Positions 17,509 through 26,185 of a stretch of 64,000 nt of DNA are shown here, one piece after another; within the stretch, counting starts at the first letter, position 1; every line of letters starts with the position of its first letter. Origin of the DNA: Paraburkholderia sacchari (GTDB taxonomy: Bacteria > Pseudomonadota > Gammaproteobacteria > Burkholderiales > Burkholderiaceae); contig NZ_JTDB02000017.1 of assembly GCF_000785435.2 (NCBI RefSeq), positions 1 to 64,000 of the forward strand, written 5' to 3'. The notes under the pieces are model-generated. The model was not told the DNA's origin, ran no database searches, and saw only the letters and a list, made by a program, of their open reading frames with translations. The position numbers were made by a program, and so were the translations under genes.

Positions 17509-18494
17509 GAAACCGTCCTCCCGCCGATGCGGTGGTGAACCAGCTTGTCGATAAAGAGCGTCGCTGCGAGCAGATCGGCTGCGCCGCCCGGCGATGCGTT
17601 GAGCGCGAGCAGCGCGCGTTCTAACGCATCGAACGCGGCGCGGCCCGCGCGCGTGGCGATCCCGCCCGCGTCGCGCACGCGTTGCGCGCCCGCCTGCGCG
17701 GCCTCACGGCCCGCGAGACCCGCGCGATGCAGCACGCAGGTGTCGTCGAGCGAGGCCATGATGGCGAGCAGGGCGTCCACGCGCGCCTCCGCTTCATCGC
17801 GTCCTTGCGCGCGCGCTGCGTGGAGCGCGGGCAAGCCCACGTGAATTACGTGCGGGAAGCCGTCCTGAGCCTCGCGCCGCGCGCCGCCTACGTTGTAGCG
17901 CTGGCGCACGCGTTCGCCGTTGCTTTGCGCGGGCTGCCGCACCGTGGGCGCAAGCAGGTCGTCGAAACGCGCGATGCGCGCCGCTGTTTCGGCAATCTGC
18001 GCGGCATGCGGATGGCCACCCCGCGGATGGCCGCCCCGCGCGAATGGGCTCGCATCATCAGGCGGTGTGTGCGAAATAGTTGCGCCCCCAACCAGCAAGC
18101 CAACGATCCAGATTGCGCCGCGATGCGCATTGCTGCCGCCGGTTGCACGCATCATTGCGGCTTCGCCGGCGCGGCCAATGCGTGCGAGGTCGGTGCGCAG
18201 CGCGTGGCCCGGCGTCGCGCCGCGCGAAGCGCGCGCGAGCGCCTCGAAGGTAGGCTCGAGCGCGTGCGCGGAACGCAGCATCGTCGCGAGATCGAGATCG
18301 ACGTGCGCGCCGCTGCCGCGCGCGTCCACGAGCGCGGGCTTGGGCGTGAGGCGCGCCTCCTCGATCAGCGCGTCGCGTGCGAAGCGCGCGAGTTGCGCTT
18401 CGGGCGTAAGCGCGGTCGAGCACGCGCTGCGCGGCGTCGCGCTATACGAGGCCGCTGCGCCTTCGGCCAACCTGTCCATTAAGAGCGTGCGCAT
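17496..18494 (-). CDS. mdcB: Triphosphoribosyl-dephospho-CoA synthase
   Basis: A 332-residue CitG/MdcB-family enzyme that makes the prosthetic-group precursor from ATP and dephospho-CoA. The hallmark LTPKPALVDARGSGAH (close to the SPKPGLVD motif of the family) is near residues 45-60, with TGGSNAHRGAI and NVGGARREAQDGFPHV further on. I start at ATG 18494, which has GGTGAG close upstream. A GTG at 18503 overlapping the mdcA stop (GTGA) is the alternative. The middle has a short duplicated GGHPRGGHP stretch. Confidence 0.9.
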   Translation of the reverse strand: MRTLLMDRLAEGAAASYSATPRSACSTALTPEAQLARFARDALIEEARLTPKPALVDARGSGAHVDLDLATMLRSAHALEPTFEALARASRGATPGHALRTDLARIGRAGEAAMMRATGGSNAHRGAIWIVGLLVGGATISHTPPDDASPFARGGHPRGGHPHAAQIAETAARIARFDDLLAPTVRQPAQSNGERVRQRYNVGGARREAQDGFPHVIHVGLPALHAARAQGRDEAEARVDALLAIMASLDDTCVLHRAGLAGREAAQAGAQRVRDAGGIATRAGRAAFDALERALLALNASPGGAADLLAATLFIDKLVHHRIGGRTVSWNN

Positions 18495-18499
18495 CGAGC

Positions 18500-20191
18500 T
18501 CACCAGCTGCGAAAGCGTGCGGGCGGCGTATAGAGCCCACCCGACCACGTCACGAGATCGTCGATGCTGCGCGCCGCGAGCAGCGATCGTTTCGCGTCGC
18601 CGCGGCGAATGCCGAGATCTTCGGGGAACTGAACGATGCCACGGCGGCGCAATTCCTCGGTCTTTTGCGGCTGCGCGCGCAGGCCGATGGGCGTCACGCC
18701 CGCGACCGCCGCAAGCGCCGCGCGTCGTTCATCGATGCCTTCCGCGCGATGCAGGTGCACGATGCCTTCCTCGGTCACGACGTGGCTCACGTCGTCGCCG
18801 TAGATCATCACGGGCGCGATGGGCATGCCGCTTTTCTCGCCTACGGCGATGGCGTCGAGTTCATCCACGAAGGTCGGCTCGCCGCCTTTCTTCCACGTTT
18901 CCACGAGCTGCACGACCAGCTTGTGGCCGCGCGCTATCGAGGGTTGCGAGCTGTCCGACTTGAGCAGCTTGAGCCACGCGTCGCTCGCGTGGCGGCGACC
19001 GCGCGGATCGTGGCCCATGTTCGGCGCGCCGCCGAAGCCGGCCAGCCGCCCGCGCGTGACGGTGGACGAGTTTGCGTCGGCATCGATCTGTAGCGTCGAG
19101 CCGATAAAGAGGTCGACGCCATACTGGCCTGCAAGCTGGCACAGCACGCGATTCGAGCGCAGGCTGCCGTCGCTGCCGGTGAAGAACACGTCGGGGCGCG
19201 CGGCGATATATGCCTCCATGCCCACTTCGCTGCCGAAGCAATGCACGCTCTCGACCCAGCCTGATTCAATGGCCGGGATCAGCGTGGGATGCGGATTAAG
19301 CGTCCAGTTGCGGCAGATCTTGCCCTTCAGGCCCAGCGACTCGCCGTAAGTGGGCAGCAGCAGCTCGATCGCGGCGGTGTCGAAGCCAATGCCGTGATTG
19401 AGGGAGGTAATGCTGTACGGCGCGTAGATGCCCTTGATGGCCATCATCGCGGTGAGCACCTGCAAGTCGCCGATATGGCGCGGATCGCGCGTGAACAGCG
19501 GCTCGACCGCGAAGGGCCGGTCGGCCTGCACGACCACGTCCACCCACGAGCCGGGAATGTCCACGCGCGGCAGCTCATCGACGATTTCGTTCACCTGAAC
19601 GATCACGATGCCCTGGCTGAACGCGGCAGCCTCTGCAATCGTGGGCGTATCCTCGGTGTTCGGGCCCGTGTACAGATTGCCGTGGCGGTCGGCCTTTTCC
19701 GCGCACAGCAGCGCGACCTGCGGAATCAGGTCGACGAACATGCGCGCGTAAAGCTCCACGTAAGTATGGATCGCGCCTACTTCGAGCTGGCCGTCCTCGA
19801 GCAGTTGCGCTACGCGCAGGCTCTGCGGACCCGCGAACGAGAAGTCCACGCGGTGCGCGATGCCGCGCTCGAACAGCGTCAGATGTTCCGGGCGGCTGAT
19901 GCTCGAAATCAGCAGATGAACGTTGTTGAGTTTCGCAGGATCGGCTTTGGCGAACGAGCGGGAGAGGAAGTCGGCCTGCTTCTGGTTGTCGCCTTCGAGA
20001 GCGACGCGGTCGCCGGGGCGGATCAGCAGTTCCAGCGCTTCGGTCGTGCGCGCGGCAGGCAGGATGCCGTCTTCGAGCCAGCCGGCAATGGCGGCGAGGC
20101 GGCGGGCCTTTTCATCGCGGCGCGTGGTCCACGAGCGCGGCGCAGCATTGGCAAGATCGGGCGAAGTGGGCGTTTCAGCTTGAGGCTTCAT
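18500..20191 (-). CDS. mdcA: Malonate decarboxylase alpha subunit (acetyl-S-ACP:malonate ACP transferase)
   Basis: A 563-residue CoA-transferase-like enzyme that exchanges acetyl for malonyl on the carrier protein MdcC. The sequence contains RPGDRVALEGDNQKQADFL, NLYTGPNTEDTPTIAEA and HVVTEEGIVHLHRAEG, characteristic of MdcA. The first gene of the decarboxylase set, it overlaps the upstream gntR gene by 17 bases, so regulator and enzyme genes are probably cotranscribed. The length is normal. Confidence 0.94.
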   Translation of the reverse strand: MKPQAETPTSPDLANAAPRSWTTRRDEKARRLAAIAGWLEDGILPAARTTEALELLIRPGDRVALEGDNQKQADFLSRSFAKADPAKLNNVHLLISSISRPEHLTLFERGIAHRVDFSFAGPQSLRVAQLLEDGQLEVGAIHTYVELYARMFVDLIPQVALLCAEKADRHGNLYTGPNTEDTPTIAEAAAFSQGIVIVQVNEIVDELPRVDIPGSWVDVVVQADRPFAVEPLFTRDPRHIGDLQVLTAMMAIKGIYAPYSITSLNHGIGFDTAAIELLLPTYGESLGLKGKICRNWTLNPHPTLIPAIESGWVESVHCFGSEVGMEAYIAARPDVFFTGSDGSLRSNRVLCQLAGQYGVDLFIGSTLQIDADANSSTVTRGRLAGFGGAPNMGHDPRGRRHASDAWLKLLKSDSSQPSIARGHKLVVQLVETWKKGGEPTFVDELDAIAVGEKSGMPIAPVMIYGDDVSHVVTEEGIVHLHRAEGIDERRAALAAVAGVTPIGLRAQPQKTEELRRRGIVQFPEDLGIRRGDAKRSLLAARSIDDLVTWSGGLYTPPARFRSW

Positions 20192-21020
20192 CGGGAGTTC
20201 GGCTCCGTGAGCGGGGTGTTGCGGGAGAGGCAGAAGAAGCGCGGGCGCGCCGTTTTTTGGCGGCGGGCTGCGCCGCTGCGCGCTCGGTCAGGAAACGGTA
20301 GATCAATTCGCCCGTGCCGAGCAGATGCGCGGCCACCAGCGCCTGCGCGGCAGGGATGTCGCGGCGCTTCACAGCGTCGAGGATCTCGGTGTGCTCGGCA
20401 TCCGATTCGCCCTTGTAGGCAGGAAAGCCGAATTTCAGGCGCAAATAGCGCTCGCCACGGCGGTGCAGGGTGCCGAGCATCTCCATCAACTGAGGGCGGC
20501 CGGCGGGCGCGTAGAGGCTCATATGGAAGGCTTCGTTGCGCGCTACGTAGAGCGACGGATCGCGCTCGCGCGAGGCCGCGGCGGCCAGCGCGCTTACTTC
20601 GCGCAGCGTGGCCTCGGTGTGATGCGGAATTGCGAGCCCGAGCGCGAGGCTCTCGAGCGCCGAGCGGATCTCGTAGATCTCGCGCGCCTCATCGCGCGAG
20701 AGCGAGGCGACGCACGCGCCCTTGTTGACCTCGATCCGGGCCCAGCCCTCGCTCGCGAGTTGGCGCAGTGCCTCCCGCACGGGAATGGCGCTCACTGAAA
20801 AGTGGCGCGCGATTGCGTCCTGACGCAGCGGTGCGTCGGGCGCGAGCGTGCCCTCCACGATGGCGGTGCGCAAGGCATCCGCAATCATGCGCGACGTGCT
20901 GGTGCGCGGCGCCGCTGCCGCCGGCAGACCCGGCAATCCTTGCGGGGCGGGCTGCATGGCGGGCAGTTGGGCGGCCTCGGCGCGACCTTCCAGGGGAAAA
21001 CCATCCGTTGCGTGGCTCAT
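20175..21020 (-). CDS. GntR-family (FCD-type) regulator of the mdc operon
   Basis: A 281-residue GntR regulator. A disordered Ala/Pro-rich N-terminus (about 1-38) precedes the winged HTH (about 40-108, ISVSAIPVREALRQLASEG-like region) and an all-helical FCD ligand domain (about 115-245) with the metal-site histidine region RNEAFHMSLY. The C-terminus is basic and low-complexity. It is the first gene of the mdc operon and overlaps mdcA. In Acinetobacter the GntR protein MdcY represses mdc genes and malonate relieves it, so an autogenous malonate-responsive role is inferred. Confidence 0.88.
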   Translation of the reverse strand: MSHATDGFPLEGRAEAAQLPAMQPAPQGLPGLPAAAAPRTSTSRMIADALRTAIVEGTLAPDAPLRQDAIARHFSVSAIPVREALRQLASEGWARIEVNKGACVASLSRDEAREIYEIRSALESLALGLAIPHHTEATLREVSALAAAASRERDPSLYVARNEAFHMSLYAPAGRPQLMEMLGTLHRRGERYLRLKFGFPAYKGESDAEHTEILDAVKRRDIPAAQALVAAHLLGTGELIYRFLTERAAAQPAAKKRRARASSASPATPRSRSRTPDEASS

Positions 21021-21031
21021 AGGATCAAATA

Positions 21032-21041
21032 TTATATATAA
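21032..21041. promoter_or_regulatory. Candidate operator in the gntR-mdc / MFS divergent promoter
   Basis: A perfect palindrome TTATATATAA lies 12 bp upstream of the gntR start and about 100 bp upstream of the MFS start, in the only A/T-rich stretch of this divergent gap. GntR-family sites are short palindromes, so autoregulation is plausible, but an A/T palindrome can also be chance or a -10 element. Confidence 0.3.
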
Positions 21042-21144
21042 AAAGACACATTTGAAAGCCTCGGAAACCCGCAGCCAGGCGGGTCGTTAGCGCATGCGTC
21101 ATGGTAGTGCGGCGCGTGCAAAAACCTCATGGAGAGAGACACCT

Positions 21145-22443
21145 ATGAACTCGATCACCGGGGCCGCGCAGCGCGCCCGTAAAACGCCCTTGAACCGCTC
21201 GCAGATCGTGGGTTTCTGGGGCGCCTGGGCAGGCTGGACGCTCGACGGCATGGACTCGTTCATCTACGCGCTGGTGCTCACGCCGGCGCTCGCCGAGTTG
21301 CTGCCGCGCTCGGGCTATGCGGCCACGCCCGCGAACATCGGCCTCGCGGGCTCGATCCTGTTCGCGCTGTTTCTGGTGGGCTGGGGTCTCTCGTTCATCT
21401 GGGGGCCCATGGCGGACCGCTTCGGCCGCACGCGCGTGCTGGCCGGCACGATTTTCATGTTCGCGATCTTCACGGGTCTCTCGGCCACCGCGCAAAGCGT
21501 CTGGGCGCTCGGCATCTACCGCTTTCTTGCGGGCGTGGGCATTGGCGGCGAATGGGCGCTGGCGGGTACTTATGTGGCCGAGTCGTGGCCCGAGGATCGC
21601 CGCAAGATGGGCGCTGGCTATCTGCAAACCGGCTATTACGCGGGGTTCTTTATTGCTGCAGCGCTCAACTACACGGTGGGCGTGCACTTCGGCTGGCGCG
21701 CGATGTTCCTCATGGGTGCCGTGCCGGTGGTGGTTGCCATTCTCGTGCTCACGCGCGTGGAAGAGCCGGCCAAATGGCAGCGTTCCGAAGCCAGCCACGT
21801 GCATCGAGGTCATCCGCTTCGCGAGATTTTCGGCAGTGCTTATCGTGTGCGTACCGTGGTGGCTTGCGCGCTCCTGACCATCGCGATCATCGGCTTGTGG
21901 GCGGGCGCCGTGTACGAGCCTTCCGCCGTGATTCAGCTCGCGACGCGCGCGGGCGCGACCAAGGCCGAGGCCATCCGCACGGCGTCCATCGCGACCGGCA
22001 TTCTCTCCATCGGCACGATTCTCGGCTGCCTCGCGCTGCCGCCGATGGCCGAGCGCATCGGGCGCAAGTGGACGCTCGCGGTGTATTTCGCGGGCATGGC
22101 TGTGACGATTGCGGCGAGCTTCGGCTGGGCCTATTACCTCGAGAACGGACTCGTGCCGTTCATCGCGCTGCTGTTCGTGCTGGGCTTTTTCGGCGGCAAC
22201 TTCGCGCTGTTCAGCTTGTGGCTGCCCGAACAGTTCGAAACGCGCGTGCGCGCCACGGCGTTTGCGTTCTGCACGTCGTTCGGGCGCTTCGTGGGGGCGG
22301 GCGTGAACTTCCTGCTGGGCGCGGCGGTGCTGCATATGCACACGCTGGGCGTGCCGGTCGCCCTCACGGCGCTCGCGTTCGTGCTCGGGTTGCTCATCAT
22401 CCCGTTCGCGCCGGAGACGAGGGGCGAGACGCTGCCCTCGTGA
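21145..22443 (+). CDS. MFS transporter, probable malonate importer
   Basis: A 432-residue, 12-helix major facilitator permease. The loop 2-3 signature is GPMADRFGRTRVLAG and the loop 8-9 counterpart PPMAERIGRKWTLA. The GVGIGGEWALAGTYVAE segment in helix 4-5 is typical of the metabolite:H+ and aromatic-acid symporter groups. ATG 21145 is preceded by GGAGAGAG. It is divergent from gntR-mdcABCDEGH with a 124-bp gap. No MdcLM, MadLM or MdcF-type carrier is seen, so malonate uptake is the natural inference, unproven. Confidence 0.8.
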   Translation: MNSITGAAQRARKTPLNRSQIVGFWGAWAGWTLDGMDSFIYALVLTPALAELLPRSGYAATPANIGLAGSILFALFLVGWGLSFIWGPMADRFGRTRVLAGTIFMFAIFTGLSATAQSVWALGIYRFLAGVGIGGEWALAGTYVAESWPEDRRKMGAGYLQTGYYAGFFIAAALNYTVGVHFGWRAMFLMGAVPVVVAILVLTRVEEPAKWQRSEASHVHRGHPLREIFGSAYRVRTVVACALLTIAIIGLWAGAVYEPSAVIQLATRAGATKAEAIRTASIATGILSIGTILGCLALPPMAERIGRKWTLAVYFAGMAVTIAASFGWAYYLENGLVPFIALLFVLGFFGGNFALFSLWLPEQFETRVRATAFAFCTSFGRFVGAGVNFLLGAAVLHMHTLGVPVALTALAFVLGLLIIPFAPETRGETLPS

Positions 22444-22506
22444 AGCGGGCTGTGAAGTGGACTGTGAAGCGGGCAGCGTTCGCTATATCAGCAAGGGCGG
22501 CGCGCT

Positions 22507-23445
22507 TCAACGCCGCCTGAGCACGAGGCCCGGCGGCACGAGGCGCCAGCCGAGATTCACGCCGAGGCTCGCCAGCACGATCAGCACCATGCCTGCGAGT
22601 TGCGGCGCGCTCAGCGCGCGGCCATAGACGATGGCGTCGACGGCGATGGCCATGAGCGGATAGACGAACAGCAGCACGGCGATCACGGGCGTGGTGAGCT
22701 TGGGCAGCGCGCCATAAATCAGCACATAGGACAGCCCCGTGTGCAGCACGCCCATGCCGATCAGCCAGCCCCACTGCGCGGGCGCGATATGCGCGAACTG
22801 GAGCGGCGCGACGAAGGGCGCGATGAGCGGCAGGCAGAGCGTCCCCACCGCGCATTGAATCAGCGTGAGCAGATGCGGGCGGAAGTCGCGCAGGCTCTTC
22901 GCGATCAGCGTGACGCTCGCGTAGAGCACGGAGCCGCCCAGCGCTTCGGCCAAACCAATCAAATAGCGCGGATGGTCGGCGACATGGCTTTCCGCGAGCA
23001 CGCCCGAGGCGAGCACGAGGCCCGCGAACGCAATCGCGATCCAGCCGAGCCGGTCTGCGCCCAGCCGCTCGTGAAAGAGCGCCGCGCCCATCAGCACGAC
23101 CCAGAATGGCTGCACATGAAACACGACCGTCGCGACCGCGATGCTCGTGCGATGAATCGAATCGAAGAAGCCCACCCACTGCGTGACCATCAGCACGCCC
23201 GAGACGAACGCGAGCGCGAACGTGCGGCGCGTGAACTGGCGCTTGATCTGGCTTCGGCTAAGCCAGCCCTTCCACGCGCAATACGCAGCGAGCGCGAGCA
23301 TGCCGAAGAAGCAGCGGAAGAACACGAGCGTGAGCGCGCCAAGGCGCGCCTCTTCGACGAAGATGCCGATCGTGCCCATCAGGAGCCCGCCGCCCGCGAG
23401 CATGACGACGCCTTGGCGGCGGCCAGTGTGAAGTTCGGATTGCAT
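22507..23445 (-). CDS. EamA/DMT-family transporter
   Basis: A 312-residue membrane protein with ten predicted helices in two EamA repeats (about 12-145 and 160-300). The first repeat shows GGLLMGTIGIF and TSIAVATVVFHVQPFWV, the second TLIQCAVGTL and VLLFVYPLMAIAVDAI. Such proteins export small metabolites or amino acids. It is divergent from the LysR at 23558 (112-bp gap), which may control it. The substrate cannot be told. Confidence 0.88.
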   Translation of the reverse strand: MQSELHTGRRQGVVMLAGGGLLMGTIGIFVEEARLGALTLVFFRCFFGMLALAAYCAWKGWLSRSQIKRQFTRRTFALAFVSGVLMVTQWVGFFDSIHRTSIAVATVVFHVQPFWVVLMGAALFHERLGADRLGWIAIAFAGLVLASGVLAESHVADHPRYLIGLAEALGGSVLYASVTLIAKSLRDFRPHLLTLIQCAVGTLCLPLIAPFVAPLQFAHIAPAQWGWLIGMGVLHTGLSYVLIYGALPKLTTPVIAVLLFVYPLMAIAVDAIVYGRALSAPQLAGMVLIVLASLGVNLGWRLVPPGLVLRRR

Positions 23446-23557
23446 GGCCGGAATCGGTAAATGGAAAGGCGGTTGAAAACCGGGACAGTATTCGCCAGTT
23501 GCGGGGTGCCGGCAAACGAATTAAATTGAAGAATTCCATCAACCGGACTTATGAATC

Positions 23558-24427
23558 GTGAATCCCGAGTTCGATCTCGACTTGTTGCGCACCTTCGCGG
23601 CTGTTGCGGATGCCGGCAGCTTCACGAAGGCCGCCGTAGCCGTGCATCGCTCGCAGGCCGCGGTGAGCATGCAGATCAAGCGGCTGGAGCAGATGCTGGG
23701 CACCACGCTGTTCACGCGCGACACGCGCAATCTCGCGCTCACGCGGCCCGGCAATACGCTGCTCGAATATGCGCGGCGCGCGCTCGATCTGCAGGAAGAG
23801 GCGTGGTCGGCGCTGGTGCGGCCGGAGGTGACGGGGCGCGTGGTGCTGGGCGCGCCCGACGACTACATGGCCGCGCTGCTCTCGCCGGTGCTCCGGCGCT
23901 TTTCGACGCTCTATCCGCATGTGGAGATCGAGATCGTGTGCGCGCAGAGCGTGGCGCTCGGGCCGATGCTGGCGGACAACAAGATCGACATCGCTTTCGT
24001 CACGCGCGATAAAAAACTGCGCGGCGAATTCGTGCGCAGCGAGGACATGGTGTGGGTGGGCTCGCCCGACGATCCCGCGCCGCTCGCGATGTCGCCGCTG
24101 CCGGTGGGGCTGTACGAGCATGGCAGCGTGGCGCGCGCGCATACGGTGGCGGCGCTCGATGCGGCGCACATCCGCTATCGCGCGGCCTATAGCAGCGCGA
24201 GCCTGTTGGGGCTGATGGCGACAGTGGAGGCGGGCATCGCAGTGGTGGCGCTCACGCGTTGCAGCGTGCCGCCGCGCTTCGAAATTCTGGGCGAGGCGCA
24301 GGGGCTGCCCAGGATCGAGCCGCTCGACATTGTTGTTGCGCGCAGCGTGAAATCGAACCGGCCTACGTGCGATTATTTCGTAGAACAGATGGTTCAGGAT
24401 CTTTCGGTGCGTCGTCCACGGGCATAA
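23558..24427 (+). CDS. LysR-family transcriptional regulator
   Basis: A 289-residue LysR regulator with the HTH at residues 1-60 (DAGSFTKAAVAVHRSQAAVSMQ pattern, typical of the second-helix region) and an effector domain after about residue 90. I use GTG 23558, which gives the usual N-terminus NPEFDLDLLRTFAAV; the ATG at 23551 is in another frame. It is divergent from the EamA transporter gene. The sequence ends with a basic RRPRA tail. Confidence in the family is high, in the target modest. Confidence 0.88.
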   Translation: MNPEFDLDLLRTFAAVADAGSFTKAAVAVHRSQAAVSMQIKRLEQMLGTTLFTRDTRNLALTRPGNTLLEYARRALDLQEEAWSALVRPEVTGRVVLGAPDDYMAALLSPVLRRFSTLYPHVEIEIVCAQSVALGPMLADNKIDIAFVTRDKKLRGEFVRSEDMVWVGSPDDPAPLAMSPLPVGLYEHGSVARAHTVAALDAAHIRYRAAYSSASLLGLMATVEAGIAVVALTRCSVPPRFEILGEAQGLPRIEPLDIVVARSVKSNRPTCDYFVEQMVQDLSVRRPRA

Positions 24428-24498
24428 TATCATCGCAACATCCGGCCGTTTTCCATTTTTCGGGCCATTTCGAATTCTTCGAATAGCGAGTCGCCGCC

Positions 24499-25347
24499 AT
24501 GTCCGACCTCGATTTCCATTTCGACCTCGATCGTTATTTCGCGCGCATCGGCTACCACGGCGAGCGCCGTGCGTCGCTCGACGTGCTGCGCGCGCTGCAT
24601 CGCCTGCATCCGCGTGCGATTGCGTTCGAGAACCTCGACCCGTTTGCCGCGCGCCGCGTGTCGGTCGCGCCGCCCGACGTGTTCGCCAAGCTCGTAATGT
24701 CGCGTCGCGGCGGCTATTGCTTCGAGCACAACACCGTGCTCGCGCATGCGCTCATGCAGCTGGGTTTTCGCATCGAGCCGCTCGCCGCGCGCGTGCTGTT
24801 CGGCCGTCCATCCGGCACGATCACGCCGCGCACGCACATGCTGCTGCGGGTGCATCTGGACGGTGCGGCCTGGCTCGCCGATGTGGGTTTCGGCAGCGCG
24901 TCGCTGTGCGCGCCGCTGGCGTTCGGCGAGCGCGGCGCACAGGAGACGCTGCTCGAACCCGCGCGGCTCACGCCGCTCGGCGAGCGCGAGCGCGAGTGGA
25001 AGCTCGAACAATTCGACGGCAATGATTGGATCGACGTCTATCGCTTCGACGACGCGCCCGCGCAATGGGTCGATTACGAAATGGCGAACTGGTACACCTC
25101 GGCGTCGCCGCAATCGTTCTTCACGGAGAGCCTGATCGCCTGCATCGCGCGCGAAGACAGCCGCGCGATTCTCTTTAACGACCGCTATACGGAGCGCGAC
25201 GCGAAGGGCCAGCGAACAACCGAGCGCACGATCGCGAATGCAGCGGAACTCGCGCGCTGCCTGAACGAGCAGTTCGGCCTGGATACCGCGGGCTTCGACA
25301 TGGACGCGCTGTTCGCACGCGTGCAAGGGCGGGGTGCAAATCGCTAA
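24499..25347 (+). CDS. nat: Arylamine N-acetyltransferase
   Basis: A 282-residue cytosolic acetyltransferase that transfers acetyl from acetyl-CoA to aromatic amines and hydrazines. The catalytic triad is visible as Cys74 in RGGYCFE, His113 in THMLL and Asp128 in ADVGFG. AFENLDPF near residue 43 is the conserved NAT motif. The length is typical of bacterial enzymes. Its TAA stop overlaps the ATG of the next gene, so a two-gene transcript with the methyltransferase-like protein is likely. Confidence 0.93.
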   Translation: MSDLDFHFDLDRYFARIGYHGERRASLDVLRALHRLHPRAIAFENLDPFAARRVSVAPPDVFAKLVMSRRGGYCFEHNTVLAHALMQLGFRIEPLAARVLFGRPSGTITPRTHMLLRVHLDGAAWLADVGFGSASLCAPLAFGERGAQETLLEPARLTPLGEREREWKLEQFDGNDWIDVYRFDDAPAQWVDYEMANWYTSASPQSFFTESLIACIAREDSRAILFNDRYTERDAKGQRTTERTIANAAELARCLNEQFGLDTAGFDMDALFARVQGRGANR

Positions 25348-26051
25348 TGGAGGGGGACACGTTGGATAACGCTCTCGTCAAGCGTCTGCTCATCCAGACG
25401 TTCGTCTGGCTGGTGTTCCAGGGCGCGCTGCTGTTCGTCGCGGCGGGCACGCTGGCCTGGGCCGCCGCATGGCTCTGGCTGGCCGAATGGGCCGTGCTGG
25501 GCTCGTGGGTCGGCCTGTGGCTCGCGCGCACCGACCCCGGCCTGCTTGCCGAACGTCTCGCGCCGTTCGCCCAGCGCGAGCAGGCGGGCTGGGACCGCAT
25601 CTTCATGATGGCGGTCGCGGTGGGTTGGTGCGCGTGGCTGTGCCTGATCGGCATCGACGCCATACGCTTTCGCTGGTCGCATGTGCCGTTCTGGCTCGGC
25701 GTGTGCGGCGCGGTGGGGATCTTCGCCAGCCTGTACTCCATGCGCGCGGTCTTCGCGGCCAACAGCTATGCCGCGCCCGTCGTGAAGATCCAGCGCGAAC
25801 GCGGTCACACGGTGACCGATAGCGGTCCCTATGCCTATGTGCGCCATCCCATGTATGCGTTCGCGATTCCGCTGCTGGCAGGCACGCCGCTCATGCTCGG
25901 CTCATGGTGGGGCCTCGCGTGCGTGCCGTTGATGGTGGCGGGGATCGGCTGGCGCGCCGTGCGGGAAGAGCGTGTGCTCGCCACAGAACTGCCGGGGTAC
26001 CGTGCGTATATGGAGCGGGTGAAGTACCGGTTCGTGCCCGGCGTCTGGTGA
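25347..26051 (+). CDS. ICMT/PEMT-like integral membrane methyltransferase family protein
   Basis: A membrane protein of up to 234 residues with about five helices. The C-terminal block has the isoprenylcysteine carboxyl-methyltransferase/phospholipid-methyltransferase signature: GPYAYVRHPMY near residues 167-177 and the RAVREERVLATELPGYRAYMERVKYR ending (in pieces, EER and Y-x-x-Y). This region binds S-adenosylmethionine in the family. ATG 25347 overlaps the nat stop. A TTG at 25362 has a far better Shine-Dalgarno (GGAGGGGG at 25349-25356) and may be the true start, giving 229 residues. The substrate is unknown. Confidence 0.82.
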   Translation: MEGDTLDNALVKRLLIQTFVWLVFQGALLFVAAGTLAWAAAWLWLAEWAVLGSWVGLWLARTDPGLLAERLAPFAQREQAGWDRIFMMAVAVGWCAWLCLIGIDAIRFRWSHVPFWLGVCGAVGIFASLYSMRAVFAANSYAAPVVKIQRERGHTVTDSGPYAYVRHPMYAFAIPLLAGTPLMLGSWWGLACVPLMVAGIGWRAVREERVLATELPGYRAYMERVKYRFVPGVW

Positions 26052-26107
26052 ATCGCGCGCGGGCCGGGCATGCTCGCACCGCTAATGCGCGGCGCGCTCA
26101 GCAGATT

Positions 26108-26170
26108 CAGCACCATCAGCACCATCAGCACCATCAGCACCATCAGCACCATCAGCACCATCAGCACCAT
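26108..26170. repeat. 9-bp tandem repeat, seven exact copies
   Basis: CAGCACCAT is repeated seven times without error and followed by a partial CAG. It lies between the convergent genes ending at 26051 and 26186, 16 bp past the stop of the minus-strand gene. Read on the minus strand, the unit is ATGGTGCTG and gives Met-Val-Leu or Gly-Ala-Asp repeats in two frames. Copy number should vary by slippage. Confidence 0.95.
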
Positions 26171-26185
26171 CAGCGGCCGCGGACG

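Noticed and set aside
26108..26170. Tandem repeats at 26.1 and 36.7 kb as CRISPR
   Set aside because: The units are 9 and 12 bp, adjacent and without spacers.
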